Below, piece after piece: positions 7,207-12,248 of a DNA stretch of 12,248 nt (its first letter is position 1; the number at the start of each line of letters is the position of its first letter). The position numbers were made by a program, and so were the translations under genes. Location: assembly GCA_003141795.1 (NCBI GenBank), contig PLNO01000072.1, positions 2,921-15,168 on the forward strand, in the 5' to 3' direction. Under the pieces are notes generated by a model. It saw only the letters and a program-made list of their open reading frames with translations, was not told the DNA's origin and ran no database searches. Source of the DNA: Spirochaetaceae bacterium (GTDB lineage Bacteria > Spirochaetota > Spirochaetia > SZUA-6 > Fen-1364).

Positions 7207-8175
7207 CTACGCGTGGTAGAAGCGGTAGCGCTTGCGATACTCCGTGGGAGAGACGCCCGTCACCCTCTTGAACACCGACCGGAAGCTCCCGACATCCTCG
7301 TACCCGATGCGACTGGCCACTGAATCCACGGGCTCACTGCCGGATTCCAGCTCGTGCTTGGCCGCCTCGATGCGCACGCGCTGAACGTACTCGATGGGCG
7401 TGTTGCCCGTTGCCGCCTTGAACCGCCGGATGAAGTTGCGCGTGCTCATGTTCACCTGGGTGGCGACATCGACGACCGACAGCTCACGCGTCACCTGCCG
7501 CTCGATCAGCTCCTGGGCATCGAGGATCGGGCGGTCCCCGTGGCCCTTCTGCGTGCTGAAGATGGCATAGGCGGTCTGCGGCCCCTTGTTCATGTCGATG
7601 AGGAATATCTTCGACAAAAGCCGGGCTGCCTCAGGACCCTGGTACTTTTCCACGAGATACGCGGTCAGGGTGAGAAAGGACGTGGCCCCGCCGCTCGTAC
7701 AGATGCGGCCGTGGTCCACGACGATCTGATCGGGGAGGATGCGGACCTGCGGATAGCGCCCGCGGAAGAGGTCCTGCGCTATCCAGTGCGTCGTCGCGGT
7801 CTTCCCGTCCAGGAGGCCGGCTTCCGCAAGAACGAACGCGCCGGTACAGATGGAGGCGACGTCCGCGCCACCGTCGTGCATCGCCCGAACCCAGGGCACC
7901 GCGGGGCTGTTCGCGGAGAGCTGTGAGAGAACGTCACCGTCGAATGCCGGAACGATCACGAGGTCGCAGCTCTTCACCTCCTCGATCGTCGCGTGGCAAT
8001 ACACGGGCAGCCCGCTCGGGGAGATGAGCGGGTTGGCGCCGGTGGAGACCAGCCGCACATTGTAAAACGCGTCTCCCGCTGCCCCGTTCATCCTCCCCGC
8101 TGTCCATAAGAGGTCCATCGGGCCTATCGATGAAAGCGACGTACAGCCTTTAAAGGCGAGAATGCAGACGTCCAT
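7207..8175 (-). CDS. GlxA-type transcriptional regulator: DJ-1/PfpI domain plus AraC helix-turn-helix
   Basis: A 322-residue DNA-binding regulator. Residues 1 to about 190 form a DJ-1/PfpI-like domain: VCILAFKG start, the nucleophile-elbow stretch ASICTGAFVLAEAG with Cys110, and His130 in TTHW. Residues about 219-318 form an AraC-type domain with two helix-turn-helix units (231-253 and 283-305) and the usual end GVSPTEYRKRYR. Family members such as GlxA, CdhR and ArgR control nitrogen and amino-acid or amine catabolism, and their DJ-1 domain senses a small ligand. It is not the E. coli AraC type, which has a cupin sensor, so control of the neighbouring arabinose operon should not be assumed. 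The ATG at 8175 is chosen because AGGAGG (8181-8186) lies 5 bases upstream; an in-frame extension to 8256 would cross the likely promoter. Confidence 0.9.
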   Translation of the reverse strand: MDVCILAFKGCTSLSSIGPMDLLWTAGRMNGAAGDAFYNVRLVSTGANPLISPSGLPVYCHATIEEVKSCDLVIVPAFDGDVLSQLSANSPAVPWVRAMHDGGADVASICTGAFVLAEAGLLDGKTATTHWIAQDLFRGRYPQVRILPDQIVVDHGRICTSGGATSFLTLTAYLVEKYQGPEAARLLSKIFLIDMNKGPQTAYAIFSTQKGHGDRPILDAQELIERQVTRELSVVDVATQVNMSTRNFIRRFKAATGNTPIEYVQRVRIEAAKHELESGSEPVDSVASRIGYEDVGSFRSVFKRVTGVSPTEYRKRYRFYHA

Positions 8176-8197
8176 GGGGACCTCCTCATCCCAAGGT

Positions 8198-8226
8198 ATG
8201 GCACGAATGACTGCGAGGAAAGTCAA
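8198..8226 (-). promoter_or_regulatory. Candidate promoter of the GlxA-type regulator
   Basis: On the minus strand TTGACT (8226-8221) and TGCCAT (8203-8198) are 17 bases apart. The -35 box is a good match and the -10 box a weak one. Transcription would start near 8191, leaving a short leader that just includes the ribosome binding site at 8181-8186. Confidence 0.4.
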
Positions 8227-8229
8227 ATC

Positions 8230-8251
8230 CGCCACTATCCCACAGGTGGCG
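8230..8251. promoter_or_regulatory. Inverted repeat CGCCAC-10-GTGGCG in a divergent promoter region
   Basis: Perfect 6-base arms at 8230-8235 and 8246-8251 are separated by 10 bases. The repeat adjoins the predicted -35 box of the regulator gene and lies about 60 bases before the DinB-family gene. It could be a site for the regulator itself (autoregulation), though AraC-family sites are more often direct repeats. In GC-rich DNA a repeat of this size can arise by chance. Confidence 0.3.
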
Positions 8252-8270
8252 TGCACCGTACCTTCACCTC

Positions 8271-8286
8271 CGGGACACGGGTCCCG
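8271..8286 (+). promoter_or_regulatory. Small hairpin upstream of the DinB-family gene
   Basis: CGGGAC (8271-8276) and GTCCCG (8281-8286) form a perfect 6-base stem with an ACGG loop, ending 11 bases before the ribosome binding site of the next gene. If transcribed it would be a stable 5' leader hairpin. Its function is unknown and the stem is short. Confidence 0.3.
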
Positions 8287-8309
8287 CCTATTCTTCGAGG
8301 AGGTACAGG

Positions 8310-8801
8310 ATGACGAGCAGAGAGTCGTTCCTTCAGATGTGGGGCCTGGAAGCTGCAGCGACGAAGCGCGTGCTGGCAGCAGTGCCGGAAAAGAACGTCG
8401 ACTGGAAACCGGACCCGAAGGCGCGGTCCGCTTTCGAGCTGACCGCCTTCGTGGCCGGCCACGCGGCGGTCCTTGCCTCGTTCCTGGAGACAGGAGAGTT
8501 CAAGGCCGGACCCATGGCGCCTCCGAAATCGATCAAGGAAGCTGCGGGCTTCTTCGACGTTATGCTCCCGAAGGTGGAGAAGGGTCTCAAGGCAGTGGAT
8601 GACAAGACGTGGGATACGAAGACGACGACGCTCTACGCCCCTGACGGATCGGTGATGCAGTCAGCGCCGCTGGGCGGCATGGCCTACTTCACCCTCTTCG
8701 ACCTCATCCACCATCGCGGCCAGCTCAGCACCTACCTGCGGCCCATGGGGGGAAAAGTGCCCTCGATCTACGGCCCGTCCGCGGACGACACGGGCAGGTA
8801 G
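8310..8801 (+). CDS. DinB-family protein (four-helix metal-binding fold)
   Basis: A 163-residue cytoplasmic protein of the DinB/YfiT-like superfamily, small four-helix bundles that bind a divalent metal through three histidines. Visible hallmarks are the N-terminal helix with MWGLEAAATKRVLAAVP, His51 in VAGHAAVL, and the C-terminal HHRGQLSTYLRPMGGKVP stretch (His134, His135), followed by the typical SIYGPSADD end. Some relatives are thiol-dependent S-transferases and others were named for DNA-damage induction in Bacillus; the substrate of this one cannot be read from the sequence. AGGAGG at 8298-8303 is 6 bases before the ATG. It is divergent from the GlxA-type regulator, which may control it (inference). 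No LexA-like box was noticed upstream. Confidence 0.9.
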   Translation: MTSRESFLQMWGLEAAATKRVLAAVPEKNVDWKPDPKARSAFELTAFVAGHAAVLASFLETGEFKAGPMAPPKSIKEAAGFFDVMLPKVEKGLKAVDDKTWDTKTTTLYAPDGSVMQSAPLGGMAYFTLFDLIHHRGQLSTYLRPMGGKVPSIYGPSADDTGR

Positions 8802-8831
8802 GCCATAACGACTGAGGAGGGGGCTTGCTAC

Positions 8832-8860
8832 TTGACCGCGGCCTCCTCCTCCACTATGCT
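8832..8860 (+). promoter_or_regulatory. Promoter of the ilvBN leader and operon
   Basis: TTGACC (8832-8837) and TATGCT (8855-8860) are separated by exactly 17 bases, the best promoter match in the window along with the arabinose one. The transcript should begin at a purine near 8867-8870. That is at, or no more than a few bases before, the ATG of the leader peptide, so the leader would be read from a leaderless or nearly leaderless mRNA. Confidence 0.65.
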
Positions 8861-8869
8861 CTTCTCGTG

Positions 8870-8956
8870 ATGAAGATCACCCGCCTCGGACAGACACGGA
8901 TCGCGCTCGTCCTCGTAGTAGTACTCAGGGAGAGCACCCGCGTGTGTGCACCGTAG
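8870..8956 (+). CDS. ilvBN leader peptide, Val/Leu-rich, 28 residues
   Basis: This short frame begins ATG AAG ATC and ends at TAG 8954-8956. Residues 11-19 read IALVLVVVL: one Ile, four Val and three Leu codons in nine, the end products of the pathway that follows. Three of the Val codons are consecutive GTA (8915-8923), a codon that looks scarce in neighbouring GC-rich genes, which would make translation here sensitive to the charging of one tRNA. E. coli ilvBN has a functionally similar Val/Leu-rich leader (ivbL). There is no ribosome binding site; the upstream stretch is pyrimidine-rich and the predicted transcript start falls at 8867-8870, so leaderless initiation is likely. The stop codon directly follows the 5' arm of the antiterminator (8944-8953), so a ribosome finishing the peptide would cover that arm. 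Confidence 0.75.
   Translation: MKITRLGQTRIALVLVVVLRESTRVCAP
8905..8935 (+). promoter_or_regulatory. Candidate pause hairpin over the regulatory codons
   Basis: GCTC (8905-8908) pairs with GAGC (8932-8935). After a bulged G8909, TCCT (8910-8913) pairs with GGGA (8928-8931), including one G-U pair. The loop holds most of the GTA codons. Classical attenuators have such a structure, which makes polymerase pause until the ribosome catches up. It is weaker than the terminator and could be coincidental. Confidence 0.4.
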
Positions 8957-8997
8957 GCGCGTCAATTCGATTGACGAAAGCCCCCCTCGGTGGACAC
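8944..8997 (+). promoter_or_regulatory. Candidate antiterminator of the ilvBN leader
   Basis: Bases 8944-8953 (GTGTGCACCG with an extra T, read GTGT-G-CACCG) pair with 8988-8997 (CGGTG-G-ACAC) at nine of ten positions with one G-G mismatch. The pairing uses the top of the terminator stem, so the two structures exclude each other. It encloses a perfect 7-base hairpin (8960-8966 with 8970-8976, loop TCG). A ribosome stalled at the Val/Leu codons leaves 8944-8953 free and allows this form, while one reaching the stop at 8954-8956 masks it. Confidence 0.55.
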
Positions 8998-9016
8998 CGA
9001 GAGGGGCTTTTTTTTT
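8977..9016 (+). terminator. Intrinsic terminator (attenuator) upstream of ilvB
   Basis: A 14-position stem (8977-8991 with 8996-9010, one C-A mismatch, GGAC loop) is followed by an uninterrupted T-run; the nine T residues at 9008-9016 provide both the base of the stem and the U-tract. It ends 16 bases before the ilvB start codon and only 5 bases before its ribosome binding site, with nothing but the leader peptide upstream. That placement fits conditional termination rather than the end of the DinB-family gene, about 175 bases away and beyond a promoter. Confidence 0.85.
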
Positions 9017-9032
9017 ACCCGAAGGAGGGGTC

Positions 9033-10691
9033 ATGCAGTGGAGCGGCGCATCTCTTCTCATCGAGCTCCTGAAACGGCAGGGAGTGGGGATCGTCGGAGG
9101 GATCCCCGGAGGCGCGAACCTCCCCCTCTATGACGCTCTTGGCCAGAGCAGCCTCCGCCACATCCTCGTCCGCCACGAGCAGGCCGGCGGCTTTCTGGCG
9201 CAGGGCATGGCGCGGTCCACGGGCGGCGCGGCGGCCTGCTTCGCCACCTCGGGGCCGGGAGCTGTCAACCTCCTCACGGCGATCGCCGACGCGAAGCTCG
9301 ACTCCATCCCCATCGTCGCCGTCACCGGACAGGTGGCAACGGGTCTCATCGGGACGGATGCGTTCCAGGAGGTGGACACCTACGGAATGAGCATCCCCGT
9401 GACGAAGCACAACTTCCTCGTCCGTACCGCGGAGGAGCTTCTGGATGTCGTGCCCGAAGCGTTAGGCGTCGCGCTCTCCGGACGGCAGGGCCCCGTTCTC
9501 ATCGACATGCCCAAGGACGTCCAGCAGGCGGCCATCGACGTCGCAGACCTGCCGCCGCCGGGCGTCGCGGATGCGGCGCAGGAGGCGGATGGCGCAGTGC
9601 TCGCCGCGATGGCACGGCTGATCGCAGCCTCCGCGCGACCCGTGCTCTACGTGGGCGGCGGGGTCGTCTCATCGGGCGCGGAAGCGGAGGTGCGCGCGCT
9701 GTCCTCTGCATGCGGCATCCCCGTCGTTTCCACGCTCATGGGGCTGGGCGTCATGCCCCCGTCGGACCCGCTGAACCTGGGGATGCTCGGGATGCACGGA
9801 AGCCGTGTCACGAATCTCGTCGTCGATCGGGCGGACCTGCTCATTTCCCTCGGTGTCAGGTTCGACGATCGGGCCACGGGGTCCGTCGCGGGGTTCGCGC
9901 CGCGAGCGCGCGTCATCCACATGGATATCGACGAGGCAGAGATCGGCAAGATCCGCCGCCCCGACATCTCCTGCGGATGCGACGTGAAGGCCGCGCTTCG
10001 AAGGCTGAACAAGCTCGCGGCTCACTCGGGGCGGCAGGACTGGAGGGCGGAGATCGAGGCGTTGCGCGCGGAGCATCCCGTGGAGGTCCCCGGTGACGAA
10101 TCGCACCCGGCGAACCTCGTGCGGAGGATCGCCTCCATCGTTCCCGAGAGCTCCATCGTCACGGTCGACGTGGGCCAGCACCAGATGTGGGCAGCGCAGT
10201 GGTGGCCGGTGCGCAGACCGCGCCAGTTCCTGACATCCGGCGGCCTGGGCACCATGGGCTTCTCCGTGCCCGCAGCGATGGGGGCGGCGCTGGCGCATCC
10301 CGGCACCCCCGTGATCGTCGTGACCGGAGACGGCTCCCTCCTCATCAACATCCAGGAGCTGGCGACGATCGCGGAAAACGATCTGGACATCAAGATCTGC
10401 GTCTTCAACAACGGGCACCTGGGGCTCGTGCGGCAGCAGCAGGAGCTGTTCTACGGTGGGCGCTACGTCGCCTCGCGCTTCCAGTCGCGGCCGGATTTCG
10501 CGGCCATAGCGAAGGGATTCGGGATCCACGGATGCACGCTTCGCATCCCGCACGACGAAGGGGCTCTGCGACGGGCGCTCTCGATCGAGGGCCCGGTCCT
10601 CATCGACATCGAGGTGCCGGAAACGGAAAACGTGTACCCGATGGTGCCGCCCGGCAAGAGCAATGTCGAAGCCATCTGGGGGAACGCATGA
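9033..10691 (+). CDS. ilvB: Acetohydroxyacid synthase large (catalytic) subunit, AHAS I type
   Basis: A 552-residue thiamine-diphosphate enzyme that condenses two pyruvates to acetolactate, or pyruvate with 2-oxobutyrate, the first common step of branched-chain amino acid synthesis. The catalytic Glu49 lies in RHEQAGGF. The domains are N-terminal (pyrimidine-binding), central (FAD-binding region, LGVRFDDRATG at 273-283) and C-terminal with the GDGS diphosphate motif (432-435) and NN at 459-460. The overall sequence, including TSGGLGTMGF and the end VYPMVPPG, tracks E. coli IlvB closely. The ATG at 9033 follows AAGGAGG (9022-9028). The same frame stays open upstream to 8946, but that extension would translate through the leader end and terminator and encodes no family sequence. 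It overlaps ilvN by four bases. Confidence 0.96.
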   Translation: MQWSGASLLIELLKRQGVGIVGGIPGGANLPLYDALGQSSLRHILVRHEQAGGFLAQGMARSTGGAAACFATSGPGAVNLLTAIADAKLDSIPIVAVTGQVATGLIGTDAFQEVDTYGMSIPVTKHNFLVRTAEELLDVVPEALGVALSGRQGPVLIDMPKDVQQAAIDVADLPPPGVADAAQEADGAVLAAMARLIAASARPVLYVGGGVVSSGAEAEVRALSSACGIPVVSTLMGLGVMPPSDPLNLGMLGMHGSRVTNLVVDRADLLISLGVRFDDRATGSVAGFAPRARVIHMDIDEAEIGKIRRPDISCGCDVKAALRRLNKLAAHSGRQDWRAEIEALRAEHPVEVPGDESHPANLVRRIASIVPESSIVTVDVGQHQMWAAQWWPVRRPRQFLTSGGLGTMGFSVPAAMGAALAHPGTPVIVVTGDGSLLINIQELATIAENDLDIKICVFNNGHLGLVRQQQELFYGGRYVASRFQSRPDFAAIAKGFGIHGCTLRIPHDEGALRRALSIEGPVLIDIEVPETENVYPMVPPGKSNVEAIWGNA

Positions 10692-10981
10692 GCACACTTC
10701 CCAATACCATCGTCAAGCTCATGGTGAGAAACCACCCGGGCACGATGTCGCACGTCACGGGGCTGTTCTCCCGACGCGGGTTCAACCTCGAGGGGATCCT
10801 CTGCGCGCCCGTGGACAGCGGCATGGACAGCGCGATGTACCTCCTGGTGCGCAACGACGAGAGGCTCGAGCAGATCGTGAAGCAGCTGGCGAAGCTGTAC
10901 GACGTGAAATCCGTGGTCGTCCAGGACGATCTGGATCATACCGTCTTCAACCGAATCGAGCAGCTCATGGGAGGGAGTTGA
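10688..10981 (+). CDS. ilvN: Acetohydroxyacid synthase small (regulatory) subunit, IlvN type
   Basis: A 97-residue subunit made of one ACT domain. It activates the large subunit and carries the valine feedback site. The match to E. coli IlvN (96 residues) is clear: VRNHPGTMSHVTGLFSRRGF followed by NLEGILCAPV near residues 13-42, then YLLVRNDERLEQIVKQLAKL at 51-70. It lacks the extra C-terminal domain of the longer IlvH type (about 160 residues). The start ATG overlaps the ilvB stop in an ATGA, as expected for subunits made in fixed ratio. Confidence 0.95.
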   Translation: MSTLPNTIVKLMVRNHPGTMSHVTGLFSRRGFNLEGILCAPVDSGMDSAMYLLVRNDERLEQIVKQLAKLYDVKSVVVQDDLDHTVFNRIEQLMGGS

Positions 10982-11001
10982 GCAGCGGGGCGCTTGCTTT
11001 T
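10981..11001 (+). terminator. Weak terminator-like hairpin after ilvN
   Basis: AGCAGCG (10981-10987) pairs with CGC plus TGCT (10991-10998, T10994 bulged) around a GGG loop, followed by a run of T to 11001. It starts at the last base of the ilvN stop codon. The stem is short and the T-run has only four bases, so termination may be partial and some transcripts could continue into the signalling gene. Confidence 0.4.
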
Positions 11002-11026
11002 GAAATACGGCTACCCGGTGTATCAT
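11000..11026 (+). promoter_or_regulatory. Candidate promoter of the degenerate GGDEF gene
   Basis: TTGAAA (11000-11005) and TATCAT (11021-11026) are 15 bases apart, shorter than ideal; a TTGCTT at 10994 would instead give 21. If used, transcription would begin near 11033, which excludes the ATG at 11025 and leaves the in-frame ATG at 11034 as a leaderless start. Confidence 0.3.
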
Positions 11027-11996
11027 GGCGCCGATGGAAGCACAACCGCTCCCCGAGCGGGGGCTGGAAAAAGCCAACCGGCTGATCAACGACCTGGTCA
11101 CGGGGCTCCCTAACGAGCACCTGTTCCACCTCTCCCTCCCCGACGAGTTCGTCAGGGCCCGCGAGGCGGAGACCAACGGTGCGCTTCTGGCGATCAAGCT
11201 CGACAACATCATCGCCATCAACTCCGTGCACGGCAGGGAGGGGGGCGACGAGGCGTTGCGGGCGGTCGCCCAGATCCTTTCGAGTTACAGGGCCGGGGCG
11301 CCCGAGCGCTCCTCGTCCCTCGCATTCAAGCTCAGCGGCCCCGTCTTCGGCTATTTCATCCCGTCGTGCAGCGCGCCGGCAGCACGGCAGGCCGCAGAGT
11401 ACCTCCTCTCCGTCGCGAGCCAATCAGAGCTGTTCCTCGAACGGCTCACGATCTCCGTCGGTCTCGTGAACATGTACGAGTTCTTCATGGAGGAGGGCAC
11501 GCAGCAGCAGCTCGCCTTGCGCATCGAGCAGACCGCCCTGTACCGGATGGGGATCGCTGAAAGCCAGGGAAGGAACACGGTCTGCGACGCCTCCGACACT
11601 TCGGAGGCCGCAACTTCAGCGCACCCGACCATCCTCGTCGTCGAACCCGATCCGCTGTCCATCGAGCTGCTCATTCAGGCTTTGGAAAGCGCGGGGTTCG
11701 TCGTGCACTCCCGTGAGGACGGGGAGAGCGCTGTCGCGTTCATCCAGGCAACGCCGCCCAGCCTCGTCATATGCGAAGCCATGACGCCGCGATTGAACGG
11801 TTTCGATATACGTCAGAGGCTGCGGGCGAGCTCGCTGTGGAACGCGATCCCCTTCATCCTCGTGTCCCACAAGAAGAACGAGGATCTCATTCGAAAAGCG
11901 GTGGAGAACGACATCCGCTACTTCTTCCGCAAGCCCCTGTCCATTGCCGAGGTCGTGGGTCTGGCGGGCAACCTCCTCAAGGGCGGCGAGCGATGA
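11025..11996 (+). CDS. Degenerate GGDEF domain fused to a pseudo-receiver domain
   Basis: A protein of up to 323 residues (320 if it starts at the second ATG, 11034). Residues about 18-185 have the diguanylate cyclase fold, with the entry motif DLVTGLPNEHLF and the LAIKLDNIIAINSVHG helix. The active-site loop reads KLSGPVFGYFIP (102-113) where GGDEF should be, so no cyclase activity is expected. A GGDE string at 73-76 is not the catalytic site; it aligns with the G..GD..L helix that normally precedes it. Residues about 202-318 form a receiver domain in which the phosphorylated Asp is replaced by Glu251 and the acidic pair by Glu207-Pro208, while Ser281 and Lys303 remain. It may bind a nucleotide or partner without enzymatic output. 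Neither start has a good ribosome binding site. The next gene overlaps by four bases. Confidence 0.85.
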   Translation: MAPMEAQPLPERGLEKANRLINDLVTGLPNEHLFHLSLPDEFVRAREAETNGALLAIKLDNIIAINSVHGREGGDEALRAVAQILSSYRAGAPERSSSLAFKLSGPVFGYFIPSCSAPAARQAAEYLLSVASQSELFLERLTISVGLVNMYEFFMEEGTQQQLALRIEQTALYRMGIAESQGRNTVCDASDTSEAATSAHPTILVVEPDPLSIELLIQALESAGFVVHSREDGESAVAFIQATPPSLVICEAMTPRLNGFDIRQRLRASSLWNAIPFILVSHKKNEDLIRKAVENDIRYFFRKPLSIAEVVGLAGNLLKGGER

Positions 11997-12248
11997 GCGG
12001 GGCCGCAACGGCATGGCTCCTCTTCTTCATCGTGCTTGGCCTCGACGCGGTGGCCGCCGTGGTTTTCCTCAGCGCCCGTCTCCGCCGGGCGGGAGTCGAG
12101 CGCACGAGGGCCCGGGCGCGCTCTTTGATCGCGGAGCTGACGGGAACGGGTATGCCTGCGGCTGACCTGCCGCGTTTCATCCGCAGGAGCCGCTGGATAT
12201 TCCTGGAGGAATGCGCGCGGATCACCGATTCCGTGGCGCTTTCGGCCG
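11993..12248 (+). CDS. Membrane-anchored protein of unknown function (5' part only)
   Basis: The first 85 codons are present and the frame is open at the right edge. Residues about 8-28 (WLLFFIVLGLDAVAAVVFL) form one membrane segment, followed by an Arg-rich stretch (ARLRRAGVERTRARARS), so the remainder should face the cytoplasm by the positive-inside rule. The rest (ELTGTGMPAADLPRF and RRSRWIFLEECARI) looks helical and could be the start of a helical-repeat domain, but this cannot be decided here. The start overlaps the stop of the degenerate GGDEF gene (ATGA), which implies coupled translation and perhaps a joint function. Confidence 0.7.
   Translation, partial: MSGAATAWLLFFIVLGLDAVAAVVFLSARLRRAGVERTRARARSLIAELTGTGMPAADLPRFIRRSRWIFLEECARITDSVALSA

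Noticed and set aside
7207..8175. Calling the AraC-family gene the arabinose regulator
   Set aside because: Its sensor is a DJ-1/PfpI domain rather than the arabinose-binding cupin of AraC, and it is on the far side of the operon from the control region.
8855..8869. Mini-frame ATG-CTC-TTC-TCG-TGA just before the leader peptide
   Set aside because: It overlaps the -10 box of the likely promoter, so it would not be in the transcript, and it has no ribosome binding site.
8977..9016. Reading the terminator simply as the end of the DinB-family gene
   Set aside because: It lies about 175 bases after that gene and downstream of a good promoter and the Val/Leu leader peptide, right before the ilvB ribosome binding site.
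9669..10697. A 342-codon minus-strand frame opposite ilvB
   Set aside because: It is a shadow of the ilvB coding strand and shows no motif.
11241..11252. GGDE string near the start of the signalling protein taken as the catalytic GGDEF
   Set aside because: It aligns with the G..GD..L helix that precedes the active site; the true catalytic position is SGPVF at residues 104-108.

Overview
The window is a high-GC bacterial chromosome segment (clearly above 60% G+C by eye) carrying sugar uptake and catabolism genes, branched-chain amino acid synthesis genes and a signalling gene. The best guess at its host is a free-living, sugar-fermenting, double-membraned bacterium, possibly a high-GC spirochaete. 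This rests on a soluble periplasmic sugar-binding protein whose mature end starts TGNQEK, a fucose-isomerase-type enzyme in an arabinose operon, and two small proteins I cannot place. The taxonomic call is tentative. No tRNA, rRNA, CRISPR array, insertion sequence or phage gene was seen.
Positions 1-2791: on the minus strand lies a ChvE/GguAB-type monosaccharide ABC importer. The binding protein gene comes first, then an intercistronic hairpin, then the ATPase gene, which runs off the left edge. A 354-base divergent control region separates it from the plus-strand arabinose operon and holds promoters for both directions plus two palindromes that could be operators.
Positions 2792-7137: a tight L-arabinose operon. 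It encodes an isomerase of the fucose/arabinose isomerase superfamily rather than classical AraA, then ribulokinase AraB, then L-ribulose-5-phosphate 4-epimerase AraD, then an unrecognised 158-residue protein. Together with the importer these would take external L-arabinose to D-xylulose 5-phosphate for the pentose phosphate route.
Positions 7207-8801: a minus-strand GlxA-type regulator (DJ-1/PfpI domain plus AraC helix-turn-helix) and a divergent DinB-family protein. Neither is obviously tied to arabinose.
Positions 8832-10981: the ilvBN operon for acetohydroxyacid synthase, the first common step of valine, leucine and isoleucine synthesis. Its leader looks like a complete transcription attenuator. 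It has a consensus-like promoter, a 28-codon leader peptide rich in Val and Leu codons that begins within a few bases of the predicted transcript start, a pause hairpin, an antiterminator and a U-tract terminator ending 16 bases before ilvB. This is the most interesting system in the window.
Positions 11025-12248: a two-domain signalling protein with a GGDEF fold and a receiver domain, both lacking their key catalytic residues. It overlaps by four bases a membrane-anchored protein cut by the right edge.
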